From positions 1 through 60,822 of the forward strand of contig CABKML010000008.1 in assembly GCA_902373515.1 (NCBI GenBank): a stretch of 60,822 nt of DNA, given 5' to 3'. Below the pieces are notes generated by a model, which worked only from the letters and a program-made list of their open reading frames with translations, was not told the origin of the DNA and did no database searches. Of the stretch, positions 1 through 9,598 are shown in pieces; position 1 is the stretch's first letter; each line of letters begins with the position of its first letter. Both the position numbers and the translations under genes were made by a program. Origin of the DNA: an uncultured Eubacteriales bacterium. GTDB taxonomy: Bacteria > Bacillota > Clostridia > Saccharofermentanales > Fastidiosipilaceae.

Positions 1-107
1 TTATAATCGCCAAAGCATACACGTTGAAGCAGTAAGAAGTATCCGCAAGGACTTCGATTTCTCGATGTGTTTGAGTATATTTCAACACATTTTGAGTGGC
101 AGGGCTT

Positions 108-962
108 ATGCAAATAGCTTTTATCGGTACCGGTGTCATGGGACAAGGAATGGTACGTAATTTATTAAAGAATAATTTTTCGGTTGGCGTTTTCAACCGC
201 ACATATGCTAAGGCCAAGGTTTTGGAGGCGGACGGCGCCGTTGTCTACTCCAACTTATCCACCTGTATAGAGGATGCTGATGTAATTATCACGATGTTAG
301 GGTATCCGATTGACGTCCAGAATACTTATAAAAAAGTTATACCTTCAGCACGCAAAAATGCTTTATTAATCGATATGACCACTTCTTCTCCTATTTTGGC
401 GCAAAATCTGGCGGTCCAAGCGGAATTGGCCGATTTAAGGATGCTGGATGCTCCCGTTTCCGGCGGCGATGTTGGGGCGAGGAACGGTAAATTGACAATT
501 ATGGTCGGCGGCAAGGAAAAAGACTACGAAAGTGCTTTACCGCTGTTTCAAGCTATGGGTGAAACTATTACTTACATTGGACAGGCCGGCAGCGGCCAAC
601 ATTGTAAGATGGCTAATCAAATTGCTATTGCCGGTGCTATTGCCGGTGTCATGGAATCTTTAGCTTATGTTAAGAAAAACAACTTGCCGTTGGAACCGGT
701 GCTGAATGCCATTTCCGGCGGGTCAGCGGCTTCTTTCCAACTCGATTACTGTTCTAAAAAGATTATGGCACAAAATTATGCGCCCGGCTTTTTCGTCAAG
801 CATTTTATTAAGGATATGCAGATTGCTCAAACTTGTGCTTTGAAGAGTCAGTTGATTTTGCCGATTTTGCAACAGGTTCTGCGGGAATTTAAGACTTTGG
901 CCAAGTTAGGTCTGAGTGATGAAGGGACTCAAGCTCTCTATAAATATTATATTGAATCCTGA
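108..962 (+). CDS. NAD(P)-dependent beta-hydroxyacid dehydrogenase (3-hydroxyisobutyrate dehydrogenase family)
   Basis: Cytosolic oxidoreductase of the 3-hydroxyisobutyrate / tartronate semialdehyde reductase family, 284 residues from the ATG at 108. A GTG at 96 is the only other in-frame start, because a TGA lies at 93-95. The N-terminus has the Rossmann nucleotide-binding motif GTGVMG. The substrate-binding motif DAPVSGG lies near residue 115, and the sequence GSGQHCKMANQ carries the lysine that is catalytic in this family. Length is normal for the family. The substrate cannot be fixed from sequence. A tartronate semialdehyde reductase role would suit an organism that also has the glycerate kinase at 55.7 kb, but the genes are not adjacent. 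It is transcribed alone and ends in a bidirectional terminator at 1191-1242. Confidence 0.85.
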   Translation: MQIAFIGTGVMGQGMVRNLLKNNFSVGVFNRTYAKAKVLEADGAVVYSNLSTCIEDADVIITMLGYPIDVQNTYKKVIPSARKNALLIDMTTSSPILAQNLAVQAELADLRMLDAPVSGGDVGARNGKLTIMVGGKEKDYESALPLFQAMGETITYIGQAGSGQHCKMANQIAIAGAIAGVMESLAYVKKNNLPLEPVLNAISGGSAASFQLDYCSKKIMAQNYAPGFFVKHFIKDMQIAQTCALKSQLILPILQQVLREFKTLAKLGLSDEGTQALYKYYIES

Positions 963-1274
963 GTTCCAGGGATTTAATCGGCCTTTAATCGGCCGAAGGT
1001 TCGAAAGAGGGCGAGGTTTTGACGGATTTGCGGCGGCCGGGTCGAGGGTTCGAGGGTTCTAGAGTTCCGGGGGCTATTTGGGCTCTGGGGGCGCAAGCAG
1101 TGTCTTTAAGGTGACCGGAGCAGCTTGCTCTCGCAGCAATATGCTTTTTGCCCGGCAGCTTCTCTATCTGACAGCGTAAGCAGCAAAAATAAGCGGTCCT
1201 TATCCAGCTCCTACAAGGATAAAAGAGCTGTAAGGACCGCTTTTGTGCGATTATGTCATGTCAAGGAAGGGTAT
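963..1274. other. Intergenic region with short GC-rich repeats and a bidirectional terminator
   Basis: No gene is visible here. The left part holds two adjacent copies of an 11-mer resembling TTAATCGGCCT, then repeated GGTTCGAGGGTTC-like words. The right part is the terminator listed separately. I saw no tRNA fold in the GGTTCGA-containing stretch. Confidence 0.5.
1191..1242. terminator. Bidirectional rho-independent terminator
   Basis: Long hairpin: AAGCGGTCCTTA at 1191-1202 pairs with TAAGGACCGCTT at 1231-1242, extended by CAGCTC/GAGCTG. A T-run follows on the plus strand and TTATTTTT on the minus strand. It lies between two convergent genes and can stop both. Confidence 0.85.
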
Positions 1275-1709
1275 TCAAACTACACCTTTTTGTAAAAGTA
1301 CATTGGCATACAAAGCTTTTTCCGAACTGGTAATAATCAAATAGGCTTGCGCTGCTTCTTCATAAAACTTGAAACGCTCCAAAAATCCTACTACCTTTTC
1401 ACCACGCTCATCAACTTTTTTCACTTCCGCCTTAACTACATCCCAAATAGGTGTAGGTGCATTATCGCCCGGCACTTTTGCCATTAAACTTACCGGTTGT
1501 TCTACATATTGATCAAGCGGCATAACCTGTAATACTGCCTGTAATATTTCCTGAACACCATGTCCGTCTAAGCGGACAACATGAGCATTTTTACCTAACG
1601 ATTCTGCCGGGAAATTGCCGTCAGCAATTACCAGACGATCTGAATGACCCATTTCACATAAGCGTTTTAACAAATCCGGACTTAAAATTGCCGGAATACC
1701 TTTTAACAT
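1275..1709 (-). CDS. fucU: L-fucose mutarotase (RbsD/FucU family)
   Basis: Interconverts the alpha and beta anomers of L-fucose so that the imported sugar can be used by the isomerase. The protein has 144 residues, the normal family size. The motif MGHSDRLVIADGNFP around residues 20-34 carries His22, the catalytic histidine position of RbsD/FucU proteins. The start is supported by AAGGAGAT just upstream. It is the last gene of the fucose operon, 12 bp after the sugar-binding protein gene. The operon's isomerase and aldolase favour fucose over ribose as substrate (inference). Confidence 0.92.
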   Translation of the reverse strand: MLKGIPAILSPDLLKRLCEMGHSDRLVIADGNFPAESLGKNAHVVRLDGHGVQEILQAVLQVMPLDQYVEQPVSLMAKVPGDNAPTPIWDVVKAEVKKVDERGEKVVGFLERFKFYEEAAQAYLIITSSEKALYANVLLQKGVV

Positions 1710-1721
1710 ATTCCCATCTCC

Positions 1722-2870
1722 TTATTCATATAAGCACGGAGCAATTTTAGGATCCTTCATATTATCGGCGTTGTACCACAAAGCACCTGTATCGACATCC
1801 TTAACAGCTTCACCTTTGGCGGCGCTGACTGCCAACTTCACTGCCTGATAACCGATTTGTACCGGATTTTGAGTAACAGCACCGGCAAACAGTTTTGATT
1901 TAATAGCTGCCAACAATTTTTTACCTGCATCAAAACCGACTGCGACAACTTTACCTTCACCGATTTTGTCCAAGCCTTCATTTGCTGTAATAATAGCGTT
2001 AGCGGCAAATTCGTTGGACCCGTAAATAGCAATCAAATCCGTTTTTTCCAAAATAGCTGCTGCAACAGCGGCTGCATCAACATCTTTAACCTCTGCAGGA
2101 ATACCCACATCAATTATTACTTTAGCTCCGGCTTTTTCCTTCTTCAAACTATCATGACCTTCTACAGAAACTTTATCTGCACCGATTAATTCAACCATTT
2201 TATCAACAAAGCCTTTAGTACGGGAAACGATGGATTGAGAATTGGATTCTTGCGCTACAACACCAATACGAACAGGCTTGTCACTCTTTAATTTACTCTC
2301 AATCATCTTATACATCTCTTTAGCAGCCAATTCACCGGCAGCTTTATTATCAGTAGCCGCGTTACCTTTAACCGCATTCTTCGGAGCATCAGGTACACCT
2401 GAGTCAAAGCCGATAATCGGAATACCACTATTCATTGCTGTCTTAATAGAATTCAAAGATGCTTTGGTATCCAATGCAGCCAAGCAGATAGCATTAGGTT
2501 TTTTCGCAATTGCTGCATCAAGATACTCTATTTGTTGAGCAATTGCCGACTCATTATCAGGTCCTTGGAAAGTAATATCCACACCAAATTCTTTCGCAGC
2601 CTGGTTTGCACCTTGTTCAACTGCTTTCCAGAACTGATGCTGGAAGCCTTTAGCAATAACATCAATGTGCATTTTTTTGCCGTCCGTATTTTTTTCTGCG
2701 ACTTTGTTCGTCGTCTTGGACTCAGACTTTTTAGCTTTATCCTCCTTAGCCTTGGACTCGGTATTTTTACCTGTCTCCTTAGGCGCACTTTGCTTCTGAC
2801 AACCTGTTGCCAAACCGGCCATCATCGCTGTTGCTAATACGAGAGCCGTTAAAACTTGCTTGCTCTTCAT
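1722..2870 (-). CDS. Sugar ABC transporter substrate-binding lipoprotein, RbsB-like, probably L-fucose
   Basis: Membrane-tethered binding protein that captures sugar for the adjacent RbsC/RbsA-type transporter. From the ATG at 2870 it has 382 residues; AAGGAGG lies just upstream, so the longer reading with 14 extra residues is rejected. A lipoprotein signal ends at LATGC with Cys24, followed by a Lys/Glu/Ser-rich linker to about residue 60. The rest is a periplasmic-binding-protein type 1 fold; HIDVIAKGFQHQFWKAVEQGANQAAKEFGVD starts near residue 65 (shown by its opening words HIDVIAKGFQ). Its place inside a complete fucose operon indicates fucose as ligand (inference). Confidence 0.88.
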   Translation of the reverse strand: MKSKQVLTALVLATAMMAGLATGCQKQSAPKETGKNTESKAKEDKAKKSESKTTNKVAEKNTDGKKMHIDVIAKGFQHQFWKAVEQGANQAAKEFGVDITFQGPDNESAIAQQIEYLDAAIAKKPNAICLAALDTKASLNSIKTAMNSGIPIIGFDSGVPDAPKNAVKGNAATDNKAAGELAAKEMYKMIESKLKSDKPVRIGVVAQESNSQSIVSRTKGFVDKMVELIGADKVSVEGHDSLKKEKAGAKVIIDVGIPAEVKDVDAAAVAAAILEKTDLIAIYGSNEFAANAIITANEGLDKIGEGKVVAVGFDAGKKLLAAIKSKLFAGAVTQNPVQIGYQAVKLAVSAAKGEAVKDVDTGALWYNADNMKDPKIAPCLYE

Positions 2871-2964
2871 ATGTTTTTTCCTCCTTAAAATTATTAGATG
2901 AACTTTTGCCATCTTTTAACTTACTTTTTGAAATAATCCGCGTAAATTCGGAACAATCGAACTA

Positions 2965-3945
2965 TTACGCATTCTTACGTTTACGATTGAGAATATCCAT
3001 GTAAACTGCGAAAATTAAGATAATACCGGTGATGAACAATTGATAATGAGACTGTACACCGATGTAAGGGAAGCCGATCTTAAGTACGGTCATAATCAAA
3101 ACACCGATAATCGTACCAAAAATGGAGCCTGAGCCGCCGGCTAGTGAAGTACCGCCGATAACCACACCGGCAATCGCATCAAGTTCAAAGCCGTTACCTG
3201 TATTCGGCTGAGCGGTTGTGAAAACAGCAACATAAGCAATACCTGCTAAAGCTGCGAAAAGTCCGGCAAAAATATAGGCTAAGCACTCATATTTGGCGAC
3301 GTTAATTCCGGACAATCTAGTTGCTTCTTTATTGGAGCCAATAGACAGAATATAACGTCCGATACGTGTTTTGTTCAAAATAACACCCATAATAACAGCC
3401 AATACGACCATCAAAACGAATCCTGTCGGGAAATTTTTAGGTAAAATGCCATCTTTAGTTACCATAAAAAGCTCTCTGAACCAAGCTCCGGCACTATCAC
3501 CTTGAGGGAAAGAGATAGTTTTCGTCTTGGAAACAATGGAACCCAAGCCGCGGGAAATCATCATTGAACCTAAAGTGGCAATAAAAGATGGCAGACCGAA
3601 TTTTGAAACCAAAACACCGTTCAGCAAGCCGAAAAGTCCTCCGACCAACAAAGTAACGATAATCACCAAAGGCATCGGCAATCCCGCTTCCATCAATGTA
3701 CCGCCGATTAATGCGGCACAAATAGCAACGGTACCAATTGACAGGTCAATACCACCTGTACAAATAACAAATGTTACACCTATGGCCATAAACGAAACAT
3801 AGTATGCTGATTTAGCAATATTTGTAAATGTTGTGGGCTGCATGAATTTCGGGGTAATTAATGAGAAAGCCACGCAGATAACAATCAACGCCAGTACTAC
3901 AACTGCCTGCTGATTGGCGAATATTTTCTTCAGTTTACTGTTCAT
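2965..3945 (-). CDS. Sugar ABC transporter permease, RbsC-like, probably L-fucose
   Basis: Multi-pass inner-membrane permease of the BPD_transp_2 (ribose/galactose/xylose) class, 326 residues. The start at 3945 is chosen because AGGAGA stands just upstream, within the end of the ATPase gene; the longer reading would overlap the ATPase by about 90 bp. Conserved family segments include ICTGGIDLSIGTVAI and DAIAGVVIGGTSLAGGSGSI. It is coupled to the preceding ATPase, whose stop is about 4 bp away. It would form the membrane channel for the lipoprotein at 1722-2870. Confidence 0.9.
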   Translation of the reverse strand: MNSKLKKIFANQQAVVVLALIVICVAFSLITPKFMQPTTFTNIAKSAYYVSFMAIGVTFVICTGGIDLSIGTVAICAALIGGTLMEAGLPMPLVIIVTLLVGGLFGLLNGVLVSKFGLPSFIATLGSMMISRGLGSIVSKTKTISFPQGDSAGAWFRELFMVTKDGILPKNFPTGFVLMVVLAVIMGVILNKTRIGRYILSIGSNKEATRLSGINVAKYECLAYIFAGLFAALAGIAYVAVFTTAQPNTGNGFELDAIAGVVIGGTSLAGGSGSIFGTIIGVLIMTVLKIGFPYIGVQSHYQLFITGIILIFAVYMDILNRKRKNA

Positions 3946-3949
3946 ATTC

Positions 3950-5449
3950 TTAATTCTCCTGGCGATTTGTCGCCGCTTCCATAATATTTTCTTGATTAGC
4001 TTCTTCAATATTGAGAATTTTGCTGACCCGACCTTCACACATAACCACTATACGGTCACTCATTCTAAGAACTTCGGGTAATTCGGAAGAGATCATAATA
4101 ATGGACTTACCTTTTTTAGCTAAAGTATCCATCAGTTGGTATATTTCACTCTTGGCTCCGACATCAATACCACGTGTCGGCTCATCAAATATCAGGATAT
4201 TTGAATCTTGGCAAAGCCATTTTGCAATAACTACTTTTTGCTGATTACCGCCGGACAGTTTCTTAACAATCTGGTCGACAGAAGGGGTTTTAGTCCTAAG
4301 CTCCCGCGCGAAGTCTTCAGAAACAGTCTTAGTGCGTTTCTTGTCGATAAATAAACCTTTCATAAATTTATCAACGGAAGCCATAACCGTATTATCTTCC
4401 ACGCTCTTATCAACAATTAAGCCGTAGCGTTTCCGGTCTTCAGACAAATAACCGATTCCTGCTTTAACCGCGTCTTCAGGCGAATCAATCCGAACTTCTT
4501 TATCGTTTATAAAAATCTTACCCGAATCTTTCTTATCAGCTCCGAAAAGCAGGCGAGCTGTTTCAGTTCTACCTGATCCCATCAAGCCGGCAATGCCCAA
4601 AATTTCGCCTTTACGTAAATTAAAGGAAACATTTTTGACAAATTTACCACGATTCAAGTTCTCACAACGTAAAACTACAGGAGCATCGGGCGGAACACAA
4701 GATTTCGTTTTCGGATCAGTATAAACAGTTCGGCCTACCATCAACTTGATAATATCAGCTTTGGTACAATCTTTAGTCTCCAAAGTACCAACATACTCGC
4801 CGTCACGCATAACTACTATACGATCGGAAATTGCTCCAATCTCGTCCATACGGTGAGAAATATAAATAATTCCCACACCATCCGCCTTCAAATCGGCAAT
4901 AACTTTGAATAACTCGGCAATTTCAGCATCAGTCAAGGCTGCTGTCGGTTCATCGAAAATAATTACCCGTGCTTGTTTACTGATTGCTTTGGCGATTTCA
5001 ACCATTTGCTGTTTACCTACCGTCAAATCACCTATTTTGACTTCCGGATCAATAGCAATGTGCAGCTTGGCAAAAAATTCTTTTGCTTTTTCCACCATCA
5101 GCTTGTCATTAATCAAAGCTCCCTGCATAATTTCATGGCCGATGAAAAGATTCTGCGCCACCGTTAAATCGCTCATCATATTTAATTCCTGATGAACAAT
5201 AGAAATACCGGCTTTTTCCGATTCTCTGGGGCCGTTATACTCAACTTCCTGCCCCATATATTCCACGCTGCCGCCATCACGCTTGTAAATTCCGGTCAAT
5301 ATTTTCATCAACGTTGATTTACCGGCACCATTTTCACCGACTAAGGCTATTACCTCACCTGATTTCAGCTCCAAATCAGCATTTTTTAAGGCTTGGACGC
5401 CGGAAAAATATTTTTTAATATTTTTCATTCTGAGTATAACTTCACCCAT
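3950..5449 (-). CDS. Sugar ABC transporter ATP-binding protein, RbsA-like, tandem ATPase domains
   Basis: Cytosolic ATPase with two fused nucleotide-binding domains, 499 residues, the standard RbsA/MglA length. Domain 1 has Walker A GENGAGKST at residues 38-46, signature LTVGKQQM and Walker B VIIFDEPTAALT. Domain 2 has a degenerate Walker A (GLMGSGRTET) but an intact signature LSGGNQQKV and Walker B ILIFDEPTRGID; this asymmetry is usual for the family. GGGAGA precedes the start. It is followed directly by the permease and binding protein, giving a full transporter. Confidence 0.93.
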   Translation of the reverse strand: MGEVILRMKNIKKYFSGVQALKNADLELKSGEVIALVGENGAGKSTLMKILTGIYKRDGGSVEYMGQEVEYNGPRESEKAGISIVHQELNMMSDLTVAQNLFIGHEIMQGALINDKLMVEKAKEFFAKLHIAIDPEVKIGDLTVGKQQMVEIAKAISKQARVIIFDEPTAALTDAEIAELFKVIADLKADGVGIIYISHRMDEIGAISDRIVVMRDGEYVGTLETKDCTKADIIKLMVGRTVYTDPKTKSCVPPDAPVVLRCENLNRGKFVKNVSFNLRKGEILGIAGLMGSGRTETARLLFGADKKDSGKIFINDKEVRIDSPEDAVKAGIGYLSEDRKRYGLIVDKSVEDNTVMASVDKFMKGLFIDKKRTKTVSEDFARELRTKTPSVDQIVKKLSGGNQQKVVIAKWLCQDSNILIFDEPTRGIDVGAKSEIYQLMDTLAKKGKSIIMISSELPEVLRMSDRIVVMCEGRVSKILNIEEANQENIMEAATNRQEN

Positions 5450-5476
5450 TGTCTTTCTCCCGTCGCCTGACTCTTA

Positions 5477-6127
5477 TTATTTGCGTACGCTCTTCTTTTG
5501 CCCGTAAGTCTTGAATTTTTCCAGCATCAAATCCATTTCACTTTCCGGCAAAACTACCGGCTTACCAATAGCCCTTGCTTTGCAATAAATTTCTGCGCAA
5601 TACTCAATTTCATCAATAATATTGAATGCATTTAATAAATCCTGAGCTCCAGCTAAAATACCATGATTAGCTAAAATAACGGCACGATTGCCCTCCATAG
5701 CTTTTGCTGCATTCATCGCCAATTCATGTGTTCCGTATGTGGCATAATCTGCAACTCTAACAGTTTTACCTGCAACGGCAATCATGTAGTGAGTCGGAGG
5801 TAATTCCTGACGTAAACAAGCCAGAACCGTGCTCCACATAGTATGAGCATGAATAACGGCGTTAAAATCTCTGGTACGATAAAGATTAAGATGCATTTCC
5901 CATTCAGAAGACGGAACTCTTTTGCCTTCAACAACCTTCCCGTCCAAATCCAAAACAACTATATCTTCCGGTTGAATCTCATGGAAGCTAATACCTGAAG
6001 GTGTAATAGCAACTAAACCGAGATTACGATCACAGACGCTTAAATTACCGCCTGTTCCTTTGGTCAAATGGGTGTCAAACAATTTGTTACCGTACTCAAT
6101 TAACTGCAATTTTTCTTTTTCTAACAT
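5477..6127 (-). CDS. fucA: L-fuculose-1-phosphate aldolase (class II aldolase)
   Basis: Cleaves L-fuculose 1-phosphate into dihydroxyacetone phosphate and L-lactaldehyde. It has 216 residues, matching FucA. Zinc-aldolase motifs are visible: HAHTMWSTVLA with the metal-binding histidine pair, PSSEWEMHLNLYR with the catalytic glutamate position, and ANHGILAGA with a further histidine. It lies between the isomerase gene and the transporter. Unusually for these genes, the ribosome binding site is weak (AGGTTAGG) and a stable hairpin lies between it and fucI. No lactaldehyde oxidoreductase is seen in the window. Confidence 0.93.
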   Translation of the reverse strand: MLEKEKLQLIEYGNKLFDTHLTKGTGGNLSVCDRNLGLVAITPSGISFHEIQPEDIVVLDLDGKVVEGKRVPSSEWEMHLNLYRTRDFNAVIHAHTMWSTVLACLRQELPPTHYMIAVAGKTVRVADYATYGTHELAMNAAKAMEGNRAVILANHGILAGAQDLLNAFNIIDEIEYCAEIYCKARAIGKPVVLPESEMDLMLEKFKTYGQKKSVRK

Positions 6128-6150
6128 TTTTAACCTAACCTTTTCTTATG

Positions 6151-6180
6151 AGCCGGCAAAGCTGTTATACCTTGCCGGCT
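6151..6180 (-). other. Intercistronic hairpin between fucI and fucA
   Basis: AGCCGGCAA at 6151-6159 pairs with TTGCCGGCT at 6172-6180. There is no T-run after it on the minus strand, so it is more likely an mRNA processing or stability element than a terminator (inference). Confidence 0.6.
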
Positions 6181-6198
6181 GGGGGAGTAATAATATAT

Positions 6199-7980
6199 TT
6201 AGCGATACATAGGACCGTAATATGCACAAGCACGGAAATCCTGACCTTCCAAATCTTTCGTACCGAAACCGTTGAATGTATGCGGACGATAAATTCTCTC
6301 ACGTGAAATATTGTGGAAGACTACCGGGATACGTAACATAGAAGCTAACGTGATTAAACGATCACCTACATGGCCGTAAACTGTTGCGCCATGGTTGGCA
6401 CCCCACTTTGACATCATTTCATAAACTGTCGGTGCTGTATCTTCATTCAAAATCGGGGCAAACCAGGTTGTCGGCCAAGTTCTATCAGTTCTTTCGTCCA
6501 AAATACGATGAATTTCATCATCAATCTTGCAGGTATAGCCTTCAATAACTTGTAAAGTCGGACCTACGCCCTCGATAATATTGCATCTAATCATCGTTGC
6601 CGGCATTTCGGCATTTGTTCTGAAGTGAGAAGAATATCCGCCGCCTCTGAAGTACTCATAATTGGCACGGCACCAGTCGGTAGCATTCAGCAAATCTTTA
6701 ACGTCTTTATCAGTTAAATTCCACCATTCCTTCATGCAACCTTCGCCCTTTTCATTCTTCGCTGCACCTGAACCGTCCAAGCAGCTGGCGCCGGAATTAA
6801 TTAAGTGAATAATACCGTTTTTCGCTGCACCTGTAAGTTCCTTACCTGTTACTCGTTTAACTGATTCAGGTGACCAATAGGTTCTCACGTCCGAGAAAAT
6901 CGCAGCTTTATTTGTAACCAGATTACCGAACAACATGGAGATACAGTTCAAAGTATCATTTTCTGTCGCAAATGCCGTCGGAGCTTTTTTACCGTTCCAG
7001 TCAAAACTTGTAGCCATAATAGCTTCGGTAAAATCAGCGTTAGGCAACCAGTCTGTCCACATTCTTTGCCCCTGGAAACCACCGGCAATAGCGTTTCGTC
7101 CCAGAGACTCTTCAATCCAGCCCATTTCTTTCAACTTAGGATTACCGAACAAAATATCACGTACAACCATTGCATGCTTAATAACAAAATCCCATTGTTC
7201 AGCTTCCGGCACAAAACGACTTTTTACAACAATATCGGCCAACTGCTTGCCTTTATTAATGTCCAAGCCTTCCTTACAATTCTCTTTTACCCAAGCTTTT
7301 GCCTTTACAAATTCCTCATGGTCATAAATACCCAAATTAATACGGCGCAGAACTTCTGTCATATCAACCCACTCTGTCCGCATACCGAGATATTTCTGTA
7401 AGAAATCAACATTAACAGCTGAACCTGCAATACCCATCGCTACTGCACCGATATTGACATAAGATTTATCACGCATAACACCGACAGCAACTGCAGCGCG
7501 TGCAAAATCCAAAATTTTCTTTTGTACATCAGGAGTAATGCTCTTATCGCTTTTATCCTGTACTTCCTGACCGTAAATTGAGAATGCCGGCAAACCGCGT
7601 TGAGCATAAGCTGCCATAACTGAAGCCAGATAAACCGCACCCGGGCGCTCTGTTCCGTTAATGCCCCAAACAGCCTTGATTGTATTCGGGTTCAAATCAA
7701 TAGTTTCTGTACCATAGCACCAACAAGGTGTAACGCTTAAAGTTGCTACAACATTTTGTGTAGCAAAATATTCTTCACAAATTGCTGCTTCTTTTGCACC
7801 GCCGATTGTACAAGGTGAAATGATGCACTCTACCGCTTCACCATCAGGATAGCGCAAATTAGCTTCAATCAACTTCTTTGCACTTTCCGCCATATTAAGG
7901 CATTGCTCTTCCAAAGACTCTCTGACACCGCCCATACGGCCGTCAATAATAGGTCTAATACCAATTCGTGGATGTTTCAT
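6199..7980 (-). CDS. fucI: L-fucose isomerase
   Basis: Converts L-fucose to L-fuculose in the cytosol, using a divalent metal (family knowledge). The 593-residue length matches FucI. The N-terminus reads MKHPRIGIRPIIDGRMGGVRES, typical of the family (first words MKHPRIGIRPIIDGR), and QGQRMWTDWLPN and the C-terminal HTFNGFGTKDLEGQDFRACAYYGPM region (DFRACAYYGPMYR at the end) are also family-like. AAGGAGAG precedes the start. It is the second gene of the operon, between the kinase and the aldolase. No truncation or frameshift is seen. Confidence 0.96.
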   Translation of the reverse strand: MKHPRIGIRPIIDGRMGGVRESLEEQCLNMAESAKKLIEANLRYPDGEAVECIISPCTIGGAKEAAICEEYFATQNVVATLSVTPCWCYGTETIDLNPNTIKAVWGINGTERPGAVYLASVMAAYAQRGLPAFSIYGQEVQDKSDKSITPDVQKKILDFARAAVAVGVMRDKSYVNIGAVAMGIAGSAVNVDFLQKYLGMRTEWVDMTEVLRRINLGIYDHEEFVKAKAWVKENCKEGLDINKGKQLADIVVKSRFVPEAEQWDFVIKHAMVVRDILFGNPKLKEMGWIEESLGRNAIAGGFQGQRMWTDWLPNADFTEAIMATSFDWNGKKAPTAFATENDTLNCISMLFGNLVTNKAAIFSDVRTYWSPESVKRVTGKELTGAAKNGIIHLINSGASCLDGSGAAKNEKGEGCMKEWWNLTDKDVKDLLNATDWCRANYEYFRGGGYSSHFRTNAEMPATMIRCNIIEGVGPTLQVIEGYTCKIDDEIHRILDERTDRTWPTTWFAPILNEDTAPTVYEMMSKWGANHGATVYGHVGDRLITLASMLRIPVVFHNISRERIYRPHTFNGFGTKDLEGQDFRACAYYGPMYR

Positions 7981-8026
7981 AATCGCTCTCCTTATTTTTT
8001 ATATTTCGGTTGATAACCTCATATAC

Positions 8027-9493
8027 TTAATTAATTTTTTTGTTCTCAGTTCTGTTTGCCATCTGCGGTTGATAAATGACAGTCGGACAAATTTTTCCAC
8101 TGAGCTCCAAGCCCTGAGCAATATCTTTAATCTCGCCCAAAGTTTTCAGTTGTAATAAAATATTGCCTAAAGCGGATGCTTCATAAGGTCCGGCAATTAC
8201 CGGTGTTTGCAAAGTATCAGCAATCAGTTGACATAAATAAGTTGATTTTGCACCGCCGCCTATAAGATGGACCTTTGACAAACTATTCTGCGTAATTTGC
8301 CGAAGTTGCTGTTGCGTTTGCCGATATTGTTCCGCCAAGCTCTGATAAATAACACCAAAGTAATCGAAATCGTCATATTGCCTGTAATCATCCGAACCGG
8401 AATTTACTGCCCTGTGGCACAAAGACTCCTTCATCGCGGCGGCAAAATCCGTATCTGCTTGAGCAAAAACACTGTTACCCAAATCAATAGTCAAATAAGT
8501 TCCTTGATGCTTCTCAACATGCTCAGTTATCTCGGAAAAAGCAATTTTTCTTGCCATTTTATTTTCTAATTGCTGTTTATATTGCTCCAAAACGTACAAA
8601 CCGGTTATATTTTGCAAAAGTAAAGTCCGTTCCTGATAGGCAAGTTCATTAGTCAACCCAGCACGATACGCCGCCTGATCGACAAACGCTTTGTCCGTGC
8701 TAACTCCCACCAAAGACCATGTTCCGCAAGAAATAAACATACAATCCGCTTCACTCATTGCTCTGGTTACTAAAGCGGCACCCGCAGTATCATGCCCTAA
8801 AACATTAATAACTTTAATATCATATGCCCGCAGAGCCGGAATAATACTATTAAGAGTTGAACCACTAACTGTACCTGCCGCTCGGAATGCCGGGATCAAA
8901 TGTCGATTCAAGCCGAACATATCCAACAGATACTCCGAAATATTTTTATTTCGCGCATCCAACATTGCCGTTGTTGACCAAATACTTTTCTCTCCCAAAA
9001 TAGCGCCACATAAGTAATACTGTACCAGATCGGGAATCAATAAAATTTTAGCTGCTTGCTTTAATAATTGCGGTTTTTCCGCTCTCAATGCAAGTAACTG
9101 GTTAAGCGTATTTATAGGTGATACTTGATTGCCGGTTAAACGGAATAATTCTTCATCTGTAAAGTAACGATGCGAAATTTCCAAACCCTTCAAATGTTTC
9201 GGCTCACGATAAGTCATAGGATCAACCAGTAGCTTGCCCTGCGTATCAATTAAGCCAAAATCAACACCCCAAGTATCGACGGCAACAGCACTTATTTCAG
9301 AAGCATACTTTACAATAGTGTCACTAATAGCCGTAATCAAGCGTGACCATTGCCAACGTAGGCAACCATCGACTTTAACCATCTTATGGGATAAACGCAT
9401 AACCTCCTGCATTTGCAGTCCGTTGTTATCAACATAAGCCAATATACCACGAATAGATGTAGCACCCATATCAATTGCTAAAATCTTTTTCAT
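8027..9493 (-). CDS. fucK: FGGY-family carbohydrate kinase, probable L-fuculokinase (rhamnulokinase-like)
   Basis: Phosphorylates L-fuculose to L-fuculose 1-phosphate (role inferred from context). From the ATG at 9493 it has 488 residues, with GAGGAG just upstream; the reading with 14 extra residues lacks a site. The N-terminal phosphate-binding motif is AIDMGATSIRG. Other FGGY-type motifs are AVAVDTWGVDFGL and the C-terminal HLIGGGAKSTYLCQLIAD. The sequence is closer in feel to RhaB than to enteric FucK. FucI and FucA in the same operon make fuculose the likely substrate; rhamnulose is the alternative. It is the promoter-proximal gene. Confidence 0.82.
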   Translation of the reverse strand: MKKILAIDMGATSIRGILAYVDNNGLQMQEVMRLSHKMVKVDGCLRWQWSRLITAISDTIVKYASEISAVAVDTWGVDFGLIDTQGKLLVDPMTYREPKHLKGLEISHRYFTDEELFRLTGNQVSPINTLNQLLALRAEKPQLLKQAAKILLIPDLVQYYLCGAILGEKSIWSTTAMLDARNKNISEYLLDMFGLNRHLIPAFRAAGTVSGSTLNSIIPALRAYDIKVINVLGHDTAGAALVTRAMSEADCMFISCGTWSLVGVSTDKAFVDQAAYRAGLTNELAYQERTLLLQNITGLYVLEQYKQQLENKMARKIAFSEITEHVEKHQGTYLTIDLGNSVFAQADTDFAAAMKESLCHRAVNSGSDDYRQYDDFDYFGVIYQSLAEQYRQTQQQLRQITQNSLSKVHLIGGGAKSTYLCQLIADTLQTPVIAGPYEASALGNILLQLKTLGEIKDIAQGLELSGKICPTVIYQPQMANRTENKKIN

Positions 9494-9534
9494 ACACTGC
9501 TCCTCATAAGATTTTCTCGTACTGCTTATATTCA

Positions 9535-9547
9535 CCCTTATTAAGGG
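9535..9547. promoter_or_regulatory. Small palindrome in the fucose-operon leader
   Basis: CCCTTA and TAAGGG flank one T at 9535-9547, inside the predicted 5' leader of the fucose operon about 45 bp before the kinase start. It could be a protein site or a small hairpin. Confidence 0.35.
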
Positions 9548-9598
9548 ATCCGTAGTTCCTGCTCAGTAATGAACTTTTCTGAACTTCAGTCAAATCGT

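Noticed and set aside
1..95. Possible tail of an upstream gene at the left edge
   Set aside because: Short open stretches exist in two frames but none is recognisable, and the sequence is too short to judge.
8027..9493. Naming the operon kinase as rhamnulokinase
   Set aside because: The sequence style is RhaB-like, but FucI, FucA and FucU are all in the same operon and no rhamnose isomerase is present, so fuculose is the more likely substrate.
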